Under the pieces are notes generated by a model. The model was not told the origin of the DNA and did not search any database. It saw only the letters and a program-made list of their open reading frames with translations. This document shows positions 18,203-26,865 of a stretch of 64,000 bases of DNA, piece by piece. The stretch lies in NCBI RefSeq assembly GCF_001021385.1, contig NZ_CP011773.1, positions 4,278,001 through 4,342,000 on the forward strand. The letters are read 5' to 3'. Each line of letters starts with the position of its first letter. Position 1 is the stretch's first letter. This DNA comes from Mycobacterium sp. EPa45 (GTDB lineage: Bacteria > Actinomycetota > Actinomycetes > Mycobacteriales > Mycobacteriaceae). The position numbers and the translations under genes were made by a program.

Positions 18203-18910
18203 CTAACCGGGCGGCTCTTGCTGTTCGATCCACCGCCGGCCCGCCTTCGCTGCCCGGGCCAGCGCGCCGCATTCGCCCAGGTACGAGGCCACGACGCCGA
18301 CGGCCGGCAGCATCGCCACATACCGGAACAGCGCGCGCGGGTGCGGCCGCTTTTCAAGTTCGTCGCCGACGGCGTCAAGCACACCGACGAGCTTCCACAC
18401 CGCCGAGGCGATGCCCTGCGGGGTGAACGGGATGTGCGGCGGAGAATCGCCGGGGTCGTGAACCACCACCGACAGATCCCGACCGCACAACACCGCCGCA
18501 AGCATCCGGGCCTGCCGCCGGTGATCGGTGACGCCGAGTTCGCGCGCCACGGCGCAGAGCACGATCGCTTGGTTGGCGAACCCGAGGAGATCCTGGATCG
18601 GCAACCGCCGTCCGATAACACCGAGCACACCGGGTGCCGCCACCACGACGGTGTTCAGCGCGCCAACCCGCCAGACCCACCAGCTGATCCGGTCGTCGGT
18701 GCTCATGTCATCCCACGCGAGGGTGCCCGGGATGTCGACGGCGTTGAGGACGCGGGAGACGGCGGTCGGCGGGTCTTGCCGCTTGAGTCCGAGCGGATCC
18801 GTTCCCCACAGGACGTCGAGCAACGGATTGATGACCGTGACCGCCCGACCCAGCGCGTCTTCGACGTCGGAGTCGGCGATCGTCACGTCGGGCGTCGGAA
18901 GCAGTTTCAC
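18203..18910 (-). CDS. Conserved hypothetical protein
   Basis: A 235-residue protein I do not recognise. The GTG at 18910 (KLLPTPDVTIADSDVEDALG) is the most plausible start; 18 upstream codons are weakly composed, and the ribosome site is poor with either. The central part (SWWVWRVGALNTVVVAAPGVLGVIG, split by the charged GRRLPIQD) is moderately hydrophobic and Trp-rich but not a clear membrane segment. The C-terminal half has LFRYVAMLPAVGVVASYLGECGAL. No Cys pairs or known motifs stand out. It ends 14 bp after tRNA-Gly and is divergent from the secreted-protein gene at 19048. Confidence 0.6.
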   Translation of the reverse strand: MKLLPTPDVTIADSDVEDALGRAVTVINPLLDVLWGTDPLGLKRQDPPTAVSRVLNAVDIPGTLAWDDMSTDDRISWWVWRVGALNTVVVAAPGVLGVIGRRLPIQDLLGFANQAIVLCAVARELGVTDHRRQARMLAAVLCGRDLSVVVHDPGDSPPHIPFTPQGIASAVWKLVGVLDAVGDELEKRPHPRALFRYVAMLPAVGVVASYLGECGALARAAKAGRRWIEQQEPPG

Positions 18911-19047
18911 GGTTCCATGATGTCCAGATCGGCGGGTGCCCAAACTGCACTGACGAACGCGCAAATAATGTTCGAGAAATCAAATCCGCTCGGATGCAGA
19001 GCTGTCATGATCAATTCGCCCGATCGCCTGGCCGCCGACCAAAGGTA

Positions 19048-19731
19048 ATGATGCGCCGAGGAATCCACAGCACGGCTGTTCGTCCTTTCACCGCCGCGGC
19101 GGTGGCCGGCATTCTCACTCTCGGGCTTGTGACGGCGCCACCGGATGCCACGCTCCCCCGCACCGAGGCGCATGCGGTGCAGCTCGTCGCGGTCACTTCG
19201 GTCGATAACCCCGCGACCGCGCGCCCGACGTCGGTGCCCCGGCCCGCCGCGAGCCAAACCGCCAACGACACTTCCGCACCGCCGGACTTCCTCGCGTTCG
19301 CGGCGTCGATCCTGGAATATCTGAACAGCCTCGGGCTGGGCGCAGGCCCAGGTCTTGCGGCAATCGGGCTCAGCGGCCTCGTGGTGGCGTTCGCCGCGAC
19401 CGCCTACGCCTGGAACGGCTTCGCCGACACCGTGAATCCGGGCCTGAGGTTCCTGCACATCCCACCGGTGCCGAAGTTCCCCGTCTGCTTTGCCGGCCAG
19501 ACCTGCAGCAGCTCCGGCTCGGCGCAGGCGCAGGCGCAGATCAAGGCGGCCAGCCGTGGGGTGGCGACAGTCAACCGCCCCACGGGGAGCACCCGACGTT
19601 CGACGGCGGCGAGTGGCCGGGCGACCGCCAGCGCCACCGCGGCGAAGATCACCGGCGCCAGGAAGTCGACGCCGTCTGCCGGGGCGGGCAAGGGCGGCAG
19701 CAAGCGAGTCAAGAGCGCAGCCGCGCCCTGA
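19048..19731 (+). CDS. Secreted/membrane protein with basic Ala-Ser-Lys tail
   Basis: A 227-residue protein I do not recognise. After RRGIHSTAVRP comes a signal-peptide-like hydrophobic run (FTAAAVAGILTLGLVTAPP, about 14-32). A second hydrophobic stretch (GLGAGPGLAAIGLSGLVVAF, about residues 95-115) may be a membrane anchor. Two Cys (VCFAGQTC) are close together and may form a disulfide. From about 165 the sequence is a low-complexity basic tail of Ala, Ser, Thr, Lys and Arg. The start is either of two adjacent ATGs (19048 or 19051) after AAAGG. The convergent gene ends 5 bp away. Confidence 0.65.
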   Translation: MMRRGIHSTAVRPFTAAAVAGILTLGLVTAPPDATLPRTEAHAVQLVAVTSVDNPATARPTSVPRPAASQTANDTSAPPDFLAFAASILEYLNSLGLGAGPGLAAIGLSGLVVAFAATAYAWNGFADTVNPGLRFLHIPPVPKFPVCFAGQTCSSSGSAQAQAQIKAASRGVATVNRPTGSTRRSTAASGRATASATAAKITGARKSTPSAGAGKGGSKRVKSAAAP

Positions 19732-19736
19732 GTGGG

Positions 19737-20264
19737 TCAGCCCGTCGGTGGCGGATCGATCGGTGTCAGGGAAATCGGCACCGAGTGGGTGCCCGGGCCC
19801 TCGCCCGGGCAGCCCGCTCCCCTGATGACGAGGGTGCGCTCGCCGGAGAAGCCACCGCCGGGCTTCGGAACCCAGTAATCCGAGCGTTGTGCAATTACAA
19901 CGCTGTTGGGATCGTTGCGGTCGCAGAAGTACGGATACTCACCGCTGGTTTCCCATCGGTCACCGGTCCAGCGGTAGTCGTATGCCATGGGCGCGCCCGG
20001 ATTCCGGGCATGGTCGTCCGTGTTGTCCAGGGTCGCGACACACCCGTCGGCACCGCAGTGCGTGGTGAACGGCACGGGCACCGTGATCGGACTCATCGGC
20101 GTCGGCGCGCCATTGAACGTCTGCTTGGAGAAGTCGATCAGCAGGTTGTAGTAGCCGTAAATCGGCTGTGGCTCAACACGATCCGCGTGGGCAACCGGCA
20201 CGATCGGCATCGCACCGGTCAAGACGCCGACGAGACCTAGTTTTATTGTCGTCATATCGGCCAT
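19737..20264 (-). CDS. Secreted hypothetical protein
   Basis: A 175-residue protein with a Sec-type signal peptide (KLGLVGVLTGAMPIVPVAHA, cleavage likely after AHA near residue 25). The mature part has four Cys (HCGADGC, YFCDRND, GAGCPG), consistent with two disulfides, and a repeated aromatic character (YGYYNLLIDF, YDYRWTGDRWE). It resembles small exported mycobacterial proteins of unknown function. The start could be the ATG at 20264 or at 20255; no strong ribosome site distinguishes them. It lies 65 bp downstream of the PGRS-type gene on the same strand. Confidence 0.68.
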   Translation of the reverse strand: MADMTTIKLGLVGVLTGAMPIVPVAHADRVEPQPIYGYYNLLIDFSKQTFNGAPTPMSPITVPVPFTTHCGADGCVATLDNTDDHARNPGAPMAYDYRWTGDRWETSGEYPYFCDRNDPNSVVIAQRSDYWVPKPGGGFSGERTLVIRGAGCPGEGPGTHSVPISLTPIDPPPTG

Positions 20265-20329
20265 GTGGCGATGGTAGAGCCGGCCGAGCCGCCGCCAGGT
20301 GCTTCTCCGCAACCTGCTTCATCCCCGGA

Positions 20330-21643
20330 CTACGGGGCGCCGCTGCCCGCCTTGCCGTTGTGCGTGCCGGGAGTGTTTCCGACGCCGATGCCGCCGATCC
20401 CGGCAGCGCCTGTTCCGCCACCGGGCCCGCTGCGGCCGGCATTGCCACCATCGCCGCCGATGCCTGTGCCAGGTGTGGCCACACCGTTGCCACCACCTCC
20501 ACCGGCGCCACCGGTCTGGCGAATACCGTGGCTATCGCCGCCATTGCCACCGTGGCCGCCGGTCGCGGTGCTCGTCTGGACGTTGCTGTTCGCCGCACCA
20601 CCGGTGCCACCGTGGCCCCCGGTGCCCACGACCGATCCGCCTTCTCCTCCGGTGCCGCCGTCACCGCCGAAGGCATTGCCCTTGCTCGAGCCGATTCCGC
20701 CGTCGCCTCCGTTGCCGCCGTCGCCCACGACGCCGCCACGGCCTCCGTCACCTCCGACACCCGCTCGGGCCGTTCCGGTTCCCGCATTGCCCTTTCCGCC
20801 TTGGCCACCATCACCGCCGCGACCGAACACACCGGCATCTCCACCGTGTCCGCCACGCCCCCCGACGGTGCCACCGGTGTCGGGGTTTTGGCCGGTGCCG
20901 CCGTCGCCCCCCTTGCCGCCGTTGCCGACGAGTAGGCCGCCGTTGCCACCCTTGCCGCCGTCGCGACCGAACGCCGCGACGCCCCCCGTCGCGGTCAAGT
21001 CGCCGCCGCGGCCGCCGTCACCGCCGTTGCCGAATAGCCCGGCGCTGCCGCCGTTGCCGGCCCTCCCGTTGTTGACCGTGATGATCCCGTCGCCGCCGCG
21101 GCCGCCGTTGCCGAACAGCATGCCGCCGCGCCCACCGTCCTGGCCGGGGCCACCGTCGAAACCGTTGCCGATCAACAGCCCGGCGTCCGGATGCGCCGCC
21201 GTGCCGTTACTGATGTACACGGCGACGAACGCACGGAGTTGGTCAGCGACCGCCTCGGGGGTCGGAAGAGCCGGCACCGCGGCCGCCTGCCGATGGCCAC
21301 CGGTGTCCACAACGCTCACTCGGGGGTGCACGACGACCACGGGCCTAGGCGCGGACCCTATGATCCGGGGCGCGCTCGATGCAAAGGAGCGAACTGCTTC
21401 GTTGCGCCGAACGAGCATGTCGGTTTCCAAATCGCCACTAGCAGTGGCAATTTCGTGACCAGCAGCGATCAGCCTGTTCGGCCTGGCCGGACCGGGTGCT
21501 CGGTTCGACGACGCCGCCAGGACCAACGGACGGGTGTGCATGGGGGGCGGCGCCGATGGTGAGTTGCTTGGTAAATGCATTGCAGCCGTGGCGAGTACAT
21601 TCATCGCCGTAACTGTGATCACCCTCGTTGTGGCATGCGTCAT
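20330..21643 (-). CDS. PGRS-type glycine-rich protein without PE domain
   Basis: A 437-residue protein. Residues 1-25 (MTHATTRVITVTAMNVLATAA) look like an uncleaved or cleaved signal peptide. A linker of about 120 residues (LVRRNEAVRSFASSAPRI and others, ending EAVADQLRAFVAVYISNGT) leads into LLIGNGFDGGPGQDGGRGG. From there to the end it is dominated by GGxGG and GNGGxGG repeats exactly as in the PGRS domains of M. tuberculosis PE_PGRS proteins. The PE domain itself (about 100 residues with Pro-Glu near the start) is absent. A longer open frame to 21691 lacks a ribosome site; the ATG at 21643 has GAAGGG upstream. A surface or secreted location is likely. Confidence 0.75.
   Translation of the reverse strand: MTHATTRVITVTAMNVLATAAMHLPSNSPSAPPPMHTRPLVLAASSNRAPGPARPNRLIAAGHEIATASGDLETDMLVRRNEAVRSFASSAPRIIGSAPRPVVVVHPRVSVVDTGGHRQAAAVPALPTPEAVADQLRAFVAVYISNGTAAHPDAGLLIGNGFDGGPGQDGGRGGMLFGNGGRGGDGIITVNNGRAGNGGSAGLFGNGGDGGRGGDLTATGGVAAFGRDGGKGGNGGLLVGNGGKGGDGGTGQNPDTGGTVGGRGGHGGDAGVFGRGGDGGQGGKGNAGTGTARAGVGGDGGRGGVVGDGGNGGDGGIGSSKGNAFGGDGGTGGEGGSVVGTGGHGGTGGAANSNVQTSTATGGHGGNGGDSHGIRQTGGAGGGGGNGVATPGTGIGGDGGNAGRSGPGGGTGAAGIGGIGVGNTPGTHNGKAGSGAP
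20336..21180 (-). repeat. Gly-rich PGRS coding repeat tract
   Basis: The DNA encoding the GGxGG repeats: short imperfect units of GGC/GGT/GGA codons interrupted by Asn, Asp, Thr and Ala codons. The opposite strand gives long proline- and arginine-rich open frames (such as 20265-21458), which are artefacts of this composition. It is not a CRISPR: units are short, imperfect and keep a reading frame. Confidence 0.8.
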
Positions 21644-21744
21644 CGCCCCGGCCCTTCCGTGGATCCGTTTTCGTTGACTCCCTCGGTTCACGACAGGGGC
21701 CGCCGATTTGGTTCACAGCGATTTAGTGATCTACGTCACAATCG

Positions 21745-22098
21745 CTATCCGCCAACCCCATTGTCGAGACCCAGGTGGTCGATGAAATACCAAGGGATGC
21801 CGACCCATTGAATTATCACCACGAGAACAAGCGCGACCACGCCGGTGAGCAACCCCACGGAGCGCGCCTTCCCGCTGAGCCTGGGAATCGCCAGAAGCAG
21901 GAAGCCGACGACGAATCCCCACTCCACCCACATCAGTACCCGCTTGGGCGTTTCGGCCGCTGTGTCGTAGTCGGTGTAATGCGAGTCGGGGAAGCCGGTG
22001 AAGTACAGATCATTTCCCGCGACGACGGCCAGCAGCAGCGCGGCCAGGGCGCAGAGCACGCACGCCGCGCGCACAGCAACCGCCCGTCCAGTCGCCAT
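21745..22098 (-). CDS. Small membrane protein
   Basis: A 117-residue protein with three predicted membrane helices: residues about 5-25 (VRAACVLCALAALLLAVVAG), 58-76 (MWVEWGFVVGFLLLAIPRL) and 82-104 (VGLLTGVVALVLVVIIQWVG). Between the first two lies an exposed acidic loop (FPDSHYTDYDTAAE). The function is unknown. Its ATG at 22098 shares one base with the TAA stop of the gene at 22098-23474, so the two are coupled and probably act together at the membrane. Confidence 0.72.
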   Translation of the reverse strand: MATGRAVAVRAACVLCALAALLLAVVAGNDLYFTGFPDSHYTDYDTAAETPKRVLMWVEWGFVVGFLLLAIPRLSGKARSVGLLTGVVALVLVVIIQWVGIPWYFIDHLGLDNGVGG

Positions 22099-23474
22099 TA
22101 CATGCTTCGCTGCCAAGACCGGTACACCACACGGCCGACCGTGGTGGGGTCGGGATCTGGCGCGTTCAACACAACATCGATGCCCAAATGATCTTCCACA
22201 CCAAGCACTTTCCGGAGGTGAAACGCCACGTCGCCGTCGCCGTCGCGCTCCGGATACTTGAAGTAACGGGTGTGGGCCAGCCCCGGAGCCAACCGATCCG
22301 GCTGGTTGCCACTGACGGCGATCTCGCGGATGCCCGGCCCGAACAACGGCGCCAGTGCTCCACCAAACCAGTCGCCGCGAATACTGCCACGACGCACCGG
22401 AAACCAGATGTTGGTCCAGCGGGTCACCGCGAAGGGCGACAGTCCGCCCACCGTCGCCGGCTTTTCGGAGCCGTCGAACCGAGGTGGGCAACTTGACACC
22501 ACACCCCGGCGGATCAACGAGTCGAACAACACGTGCCGTCGGTCGACACGACCACAGCCACTGAGGATCGGCGGCCGGCCCACGAACAGATCAGCCAACG
22601 CCATCGGGGTCCCCACAGTCACGAAATCGGTTATCCGCCAAGGGTTTCCCTGACGGCGCAGGTCCTGCCACGACGCGAATTGCCGTTCTTGGAACTCCAC
22701 GACCGAGCCGTGGACGTCGGGCTCGATCGGCGACGGCAGGGGCGGTCCCGGTACCGCCCGAAGTTCGTGCGTCTCGGCCCACAACGACGTCAGCGCGTCG
22801 TAGGCGATGTAGCCACCGATACCGTGGCCCACTACGACGACACGCGCGTAGCGGCCCTGCTGCAGCGTGTACAGCAAGTCGACGAGACCGCCGCGGACCG
22901 CGCGCCGTGCCGCCTGGGATTCCGATGCTATGTCGAAGTACCGGGCGACGTTGACGAAGCCGGTGGTCAGGAAGCTGCGTGTCAATGCTCGCGGCAGAAG
23001 GCGGAAGACGGCGAGAGCGACGGTCAGCACCACCACGCTGGTGGCGACCCCGATGATCCAGCCGGCTACACCGGTGTGCAGGAAGTATCCGCCCACCACA
23101 AACAATCCCACGAGCACGGCGACTGGGACGAGCACCGTCAGCAGGACCGCACGCCAGATGCCGAACAGCTGGTCGGGCACGTGGCGGGGACGGCGAAGGA
23201 ACATCCGTGCCAGGGCCGGGATGAAGCCCGCGTAGCGAGCGCTCGTCATCAGGAACGACCAGTCGTACTCATAGAGATCGACGCCCACCGTGGCGGTATA
23301 GCGGCGTGCCTCATAGGAATCGGTGATCTCGATGGGCTGCGGGTAGTACTCCCACCGGCCGCCTTCCGGTGTCAGCACCGTCTTGGCGAAATCATCGAGA
23401 ACGTCCATGGGCCGGCGTTCGAGCAAACCGTGCACGAAGACCACGGCGGTGCGTACGGCGCTGTCGGTGCTCAT
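22098..23474 (-). CDS. Membrane alpha/beta-hydrolase-like protein lacking the nucleophile
   Basis: A 458-residue protein with the alpha/beta-hydrolase opening VVFVHGLLERRP (about 11-22), two adjacent membrane helices (about 107-130 and 136-158), and the strand-elbow sequence VVVVGHGIGGYIAYDAL. In a working lipase or esterase this elbow reads GHSxG; here residue 218 is Gly (GGT), a one-base change from Ser. FVTVGTPMALAD and GNQPDRLAPGLAHTRYFKYPERDGD (possible acid/base region) remain. It may be a non-catalytic relative. GGGAGG precedes the ATG at 23474. It is followed by the coupled small membrane protein and is divergent from the amine oxidase gene. Confidence 0.78.
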   Translation of the reverse strand: MSTDSAVRTAVVFVHGLLERRPMDVLDDFAKTVLTPEGGRWEYYPQPIEITDSYEARRYTATVGVDLYEYDWSFLMTSARYAGFIPALARMFLRRPRHVPDQLFGIWRAVLLTVLVPVAVLVGLFVVGGYFLHTGVAGWIIGVATSVVVLTVALAVFRLLPRALTRSFLTTGFVNVARYFDIASESQAARRAVRGGLVDLLYTLQQGRYARVVVVGHGIGGYIAYDALTSLWAETHELRAVPGPPLPSPIEPDVHGSVVEFQERQFASWQDLRRQGNPWRITDFVTVGTPMALADLFVGRPPILSGCGRVDRRHVLFDSLIRRGVVSSCPPRFDGSEKPATVGGLSPFAVTRWTNIWFPVRRGSIRGDWFGGALAPLFGPGIREIAVSGNQPDRLAPGLAHTRYFKYPERDGDGDVAFHLRKVLGVEDHLGIDVVLNAPDPDPTTVGRVVYRSWQRSM

Positions 23475-23558
23475 CGTCCTCCCGGAAGCCACGTGGCGGC
23501 TGGTTGATACTTTGCCAAAACGCCGACAGGATGCACACAGCGAGGCGCACCATAAGCC

Positions 23559-24929
23559 ATGGCTGATGTGGATTTCTGCGTGGTCGGCGCGGGTTTCGCC
23601 GGACTGACCGCCGCTTTGCGCCTCAAACAAGCGGGCCGATCGGTGGCCCTTCTGGAAGCCCGGGATCGGATCGGCGGGCGAACATTCACCGTGGAAGGCC
23701 CCGAAGGCAGTTGGATCGACCGGGGCGGCGCGTGGATCGGGCCAGGTCAGGACGCTATCTATGGGTTGATGAAAGAGTTCGGCGTCGGAAGCTACAAGCA
23801 GTACGTCGACGGCGAGGCCATGATGGTCGTCGAGGGTAAGCACTATCGCTACGAGGGCACCATCCCGCTGACGATGAGCCCTTGGGCGGCGCTCAACATG
23901 GGCGCGGTTTTCCTCGATCTGACCCGGTTGTGCAAAACGATTCCGCTCGAGGCTCCCTGGGAAGCCAAGAATGCCGAGAAGCTGGACCGCATCACCTACG
24001 CCTCCTGGCTCAACGACCGCACACTGTCCAAGCCCGCACACACATTGCTGGAAGCCGCGATCGCCGGCCTCTACACGTCGGCGGCATCAGAGACCTCGAT
24101 GTTGTTCGTCCTACGACAGCTGGCCTCCGGTGGTGGCCCGTCGTTCGTGCTTGGCATCAAGGACGGGTCCCAAGACTCGCGCATCATCGGCGGCATGGGT
24201 GCGGTCTCGAGCAAGATGGCCGCCGAGATCGGCGACTCGTTGCACCTGAATCAGCCCGTTCGGCGGATCAAACAGGACGATGACGGGGTCACGGTCGAAG
24301 CGGACGGCATGACCGTGCGAGCGCAGCGCGTGATCGTGGCGGTGCCGATCGCTATCGCCAGCCACATTCTCTACGAGCCGATGCTCCCGGTGGACCGATC
24401 CTTCCTGCATCAGCGGATCCCCAGCGGCGCCGTCGTGAAGATCAACATCGTGTACGACGAGCCGTTCTGGCGAAAGGACGGACTGACCGGCCAGACATTC
24501 GCACCCGGCTCGCTGGCCAACCTGACCATCGACGCGTCCACCGATGCGCCGCGACCCGGGGTGATGTGCGTGATCACCGAGGGCCCCGAAGCGCGCCGGT
24601 ACACCAAGATGGACCCCGACGCGCGCAAGACAGAGGTGCTGAACAACCTGGTGGAGCGTTTCGGCGAGAAGGCCGCGACACCGGTGGCGTATCTCGATCA
24701 GGACTGGAGCGTCGAACGGTATTCGGGCGGAGGCATGCTGAGTCATTGTCCGCCGGGTGTTCTCACCGAGTTCGGCCCCGCCATAACCGAACCCTGCGGC
24801 CGAATCCATTGGGCCGGAACCGAAACATCCGGCGTCATGCACGGCTGGGTCGACGGCGCGGTGCGCTCGGGTGAACGGGCGGCCAAGGAAGTCACGGACC
24901 TCGAGCTCGCAGTCACCCGGCGATCATGA
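23559..24929 (+). CDS. Flavin-containing amine oxidase
   Basis: A 456-residue FAD enzyme of the monoamine/putrescine oxidase type, oxidising primary or secondary amines to aldehydes with H2O2. The dinucleotide-binding motif is VVGAGFAGLTAALRL (about 8-22), followed by EARDRIGGRT and the RGGAWIGPGQ segment. The C-terminal FAD motif is IHWAGTETSGVMHGWVDGAVRSGERAA. The YSGG motif is followed by Gly where covalent-flavin MAOs have Cys, so FAD is likely bound non-covalently. No signal peptide is visible. It is divergent from the hydrolase-like gene (84-bp gap). The amine substrate cannot be told from sequence. Confidence 0.9.
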   Translation: MADVDFCVVGAGFAGLTAALRLKQAGRSVALLEARDRIGGRTFTVEGPEGSWIDRGGAWIGPGQDAIYGLMKEFGVGSYKQYVDGEAMMVVEGKHYRYEGTIPLTMSPWAALNMGAVFLDLTRLCKTIPLEAPWEAKNAEKLDRITYASWLNDRTLSKPAHTLLEAAIAGLYTSAASETSMLFVLRQLASGGGPSFVLGIKDGSQDSRIIGGMGAVSSKMAAEIGDSLHLNQPVRRIKQDDDGVTVEADGMTVRAQRVIVAVPIAIASHILYEPMLPVDRSFLHQRIPSGAVVKINIVYDEPFWRKDGLTGQTFAPGSLANLTIDASTDAPRPGVMCVITEGPEARRYTKMDPDARKTEVLNNLVERFGEKAATPVAYLDQDWSVERYSGGGMLSHCPPGVLTEFGPAITEPCGRIHWAGTETSGVMHGWVDGAVRSGERAAKEVTDLELAVTRRS

Positions 24930-24946
24930 GCGGGCCGGGCTGACCG

Positions 24947-25684
24947 CTACCGCGGCGAATCGCCCTTCCACTGAAAGCTGTTGATGTACTTGCCCAGATC
25001 CTGCGCGAGCTGCAGGTTCGCACCTGACGGGAGATTCGGACCGTCGCCGGGACGGAACGGGCGATACGGACCGATCGCACCGCCGATCAGCGCCAGATCA
25101 TTCTTGACCGCGGCCAACACCACGATTCGGTTGCGCCGGACGGTGCCGGACGTCCCTTGCGGGTACACATCGAGCACCGCCCCGTAGCCAAGCTGATAAC
25201 CCACAGTCGCGTTGGGGAGAACGTACGCCACGGTGGCATCGGGCTGCTTCTCACGCAACAGGTCATCGACGACCTGCTCGGCGGTGCGGCCTTTGGCGGG
25301 GACGGCGAACAGGTCCATCTCGCCGCCGTCGCCCGCGGTGAACTTGGCCGAGACGCCGTCGTCCTCTTTGGTGATCTCGTACGCCGACCCGGGACCGGGG
25401 TACGCCACCGAGAACGAGCCGTCGGCTGCGGTGAAGCGCGGATTCGCTTGCACCGGAATGCCGGTGGGCGGCCGGCCGCACTCCGGCGGGCAGGTGTACC
25501 GCACCGCCGGAGCCGCCGTCAGTAACGAGGCCGCCGTCATCGCGCCGACCACGACGGTCAGCCCCGCCGTCAACAGGAACAACAACCGGCGCAATGACGT
25601 ATAACGCAGTGGCGCTGCCGAATACGACCCGGACAACACCGAGTACCCGGGCGCGAGTTCGCGCACCACTGCCGGGGCACTCAT
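24947..25684 (-). CDS. Single-pass membrane-anchored hypothetical protein
   Basis: A 245-residue protein, third gene of the sedolisin operon. A single membrane helix (LLFLLTAGLTVVVGAMTAASLL, about 34-55) follows a basic LRYTSLRR, giving an N-in topology with an extracytoplasmic domain. That domain has a CPPECGRPP pair of Cys and a beta-rich region (FTAADGSFSVAYPGPGSAYEI, then GVSAKFTAGDGGEMDLFAVPA) that recalls PsbP/lipoprotein LpqN-like folds. The last part is FRPGDGPNLPSGANLQLAQDLGKYINSFQWKG. Its ATG at 25684 overlaps the upstream stop as ATGA. The function is unknown. Confidence 0.75.
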   Translation of the reverse strand: MSAPAVVRELAPGYSVLSGSYSAAPLRYTSLRRLLFLLTAGLTVVVGAMTAASLLTAAPAVRYTCPPECGRPPTGIPVQANPRFTAADGSFSVAYPGPGSAYEITKEDDGVSAKFTAGDGGEMDLFAVPAKGRTAEQVVDDLLREKQPDATVAYVLPNATVGYQLGYGAVLDVYPQGTSGTVRRNRIVVLAAVKNDLALIGGAIGPYRPFRPGDGPNLPSGANLQLAQDLGKYINSFQWKGDSPR

Positions 25685-26865
25685 GGCTCCACCAACTCGG
25701 TGCTCGGTCGCGGACGGTCCCGGCGGCGGGCATCACGCGACGCGCGTGAGGCGGTGTGCGCGGCGACACCACAGGCCGGGCAGAATGCAACGTCGGGCAC
25801 CACATGCCCGCATCCCGGGCACAGGATCGGCAGGTCTGGATGCGGCCGGTCCTGCGGCTCGTGCAGCACCGCGACCTGGATCCCGACCCGCAAGGCGATC
25901 ACCGCCGCCAGCGCCAACGCCACATGCACCAGGAGCTGCAATTCCGAGGCGATCGCCAGCACCTCCACCAGTCCGACGTTCGCGTAGGCCGCGGCGACCA
26001 CCACCAACACGAGGCCACCGGCCGCCAGGTGACGGGTGCGGGAGACACCAGGACGTCGCGAATACCACAGACCAATCCCGACCAGTCCGCTTACCGACGC
26101 CGCGGTCAGCGGCATCGTCAGCCCCCTCACGCCAGCTTCGATCAACAGGTCGGTGACCGACTGTCCGCTGATCGTGATCCCGGAGTCGATCTCCTGCACC
26201 AGGCGGACCATCGTCACCGTCACCGCGAACACCGTCGCCCCAAGCACTCCGATCACGAACCCGTACAACGACTCCCGAGCCGGCGGTCGGGTCAGTCGAA
26301 CCATCACGGTAGGCAGTTGCATCACGAGCAGTCCGCCAAACGGGATCACCAACGCATCGCGCACCAGACGGGCCGTGGGCACCTCCGTGCCAAGCCCCAG
26401 GCTGTAGGACTCGGTGACGATCGCGGCGGTCAGTTGCGCCCAGCCCAGCCCGACCGCGATACCGAGTCCCACCGTCAAACCCCAGACTCGCCAAGGTAGA
26501 TCGAAGATCACACCCGTCTCGACCAGATAGATCGCGAACAGTAGCAGCGGCGCGAACGTGGCCACCGCCACCATCGACACATACCAGTGGAATACGCAGG
26601 ACACCACAAGCAGGACGAACACCAGCCCGAGCCCGAACCGGAACGTACTGAGCGAGCGGCGCGGCAGATGGGGGAACACCGAGCTGACAAGGGAAGGCTG
26701 CAAGACGTTTTCACCTGGTGCCGCGACAAAGGCGTTGCCCCGCAGCCAGTCCGGTCCGGCGCCTTGTTCACGCACCAAGCGCGCACCGCACCGTCCGCAG
26801 AACCGGCCCGCCGGCACGTCGTGGCCACACAGCCGGCACGGCATTGTTTCGGCCTGCCTGCTCAT
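25681..26865 (-). CDS. Polytopic membrane protein with zinc ribbons at both ends
   Basis: A 394-residue protein, middle gene of the operon. A C-x2-C ... C-x2-C zinc ribbon opens it (CRLCGHDVPAGRFCGRCG, residues 10-27), and a second one (CPGCGHVVPDVAFCPACG) lies about 45 residues from the end. Between them are about eight hydrophobic segments, including FRFGLGLVFVLLVVSCVF, WGLTVGLGIAVGLGW and GGLVLVVVAAAYANVG. The two ribbons are very similar (GHDVPAGRFC and GHVVPDVAFC), suggesting duplication, and presumably both face the cytoplasm. The function is unknown. It overlaps both neighbours by 4 bp, so it should act with the sedolisin and the downstream anchored protein. Confidence 0.8.
   Translation of the reverse strand: MSRQAETMPCRLCGHDVPAGRFCGRCGARLVREQGAGPDWLRGNAFVAAPGENVLQPSLVSSVFPHLPRRSLSTFRFGLGLVFVLLVVSCVFHWYVSMVAVATFAPLLLFAIYLVETGVIFDLPWRVWGLTVGLGIAVGLGWAQLTAAIVTESYSLGLGTEVPTARLVRDALVIPFGGLLVMQLPTVMVRLTRPPARESLYGFVIGVLGATVFAVTVTMVRLVQEIDSGITISGQSVTDLLIEAGVRGLTMPLTAASVSGLVGIGLWYSRRPGVSRTRHLAAGGLVLVVVAAAYANVGLVEVLAIASELQLLVHVALALAAVIALRVGIQVAVLHEPQDRPHPDLPILCPGCGHVVPDVAFCPACGVAAHTASRASRDARRRDRPRPSTELVEP

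Noticed and set aside
17899..18426. 175-aa open frame across both tRNA genes (beginning [15 protein letters not shown])
   Set aside because: It reads through the tRNA-Pro and tRNA-Gly genes; this peptide is a well-known false ORF caused by antisense tRNA sequence.
20336..21180. CRISPR array in the repeat-rich region
   Set aside because: Units are short, imperfect, keep reading frame and lack unique spacers; they encode the PGRS domain.
20265..21458. Long proline-rich open frames opposite the PGRS gene
   Set aside because: They are the complement of Gly codon repeats and have no independent start signals or protein-like composition.
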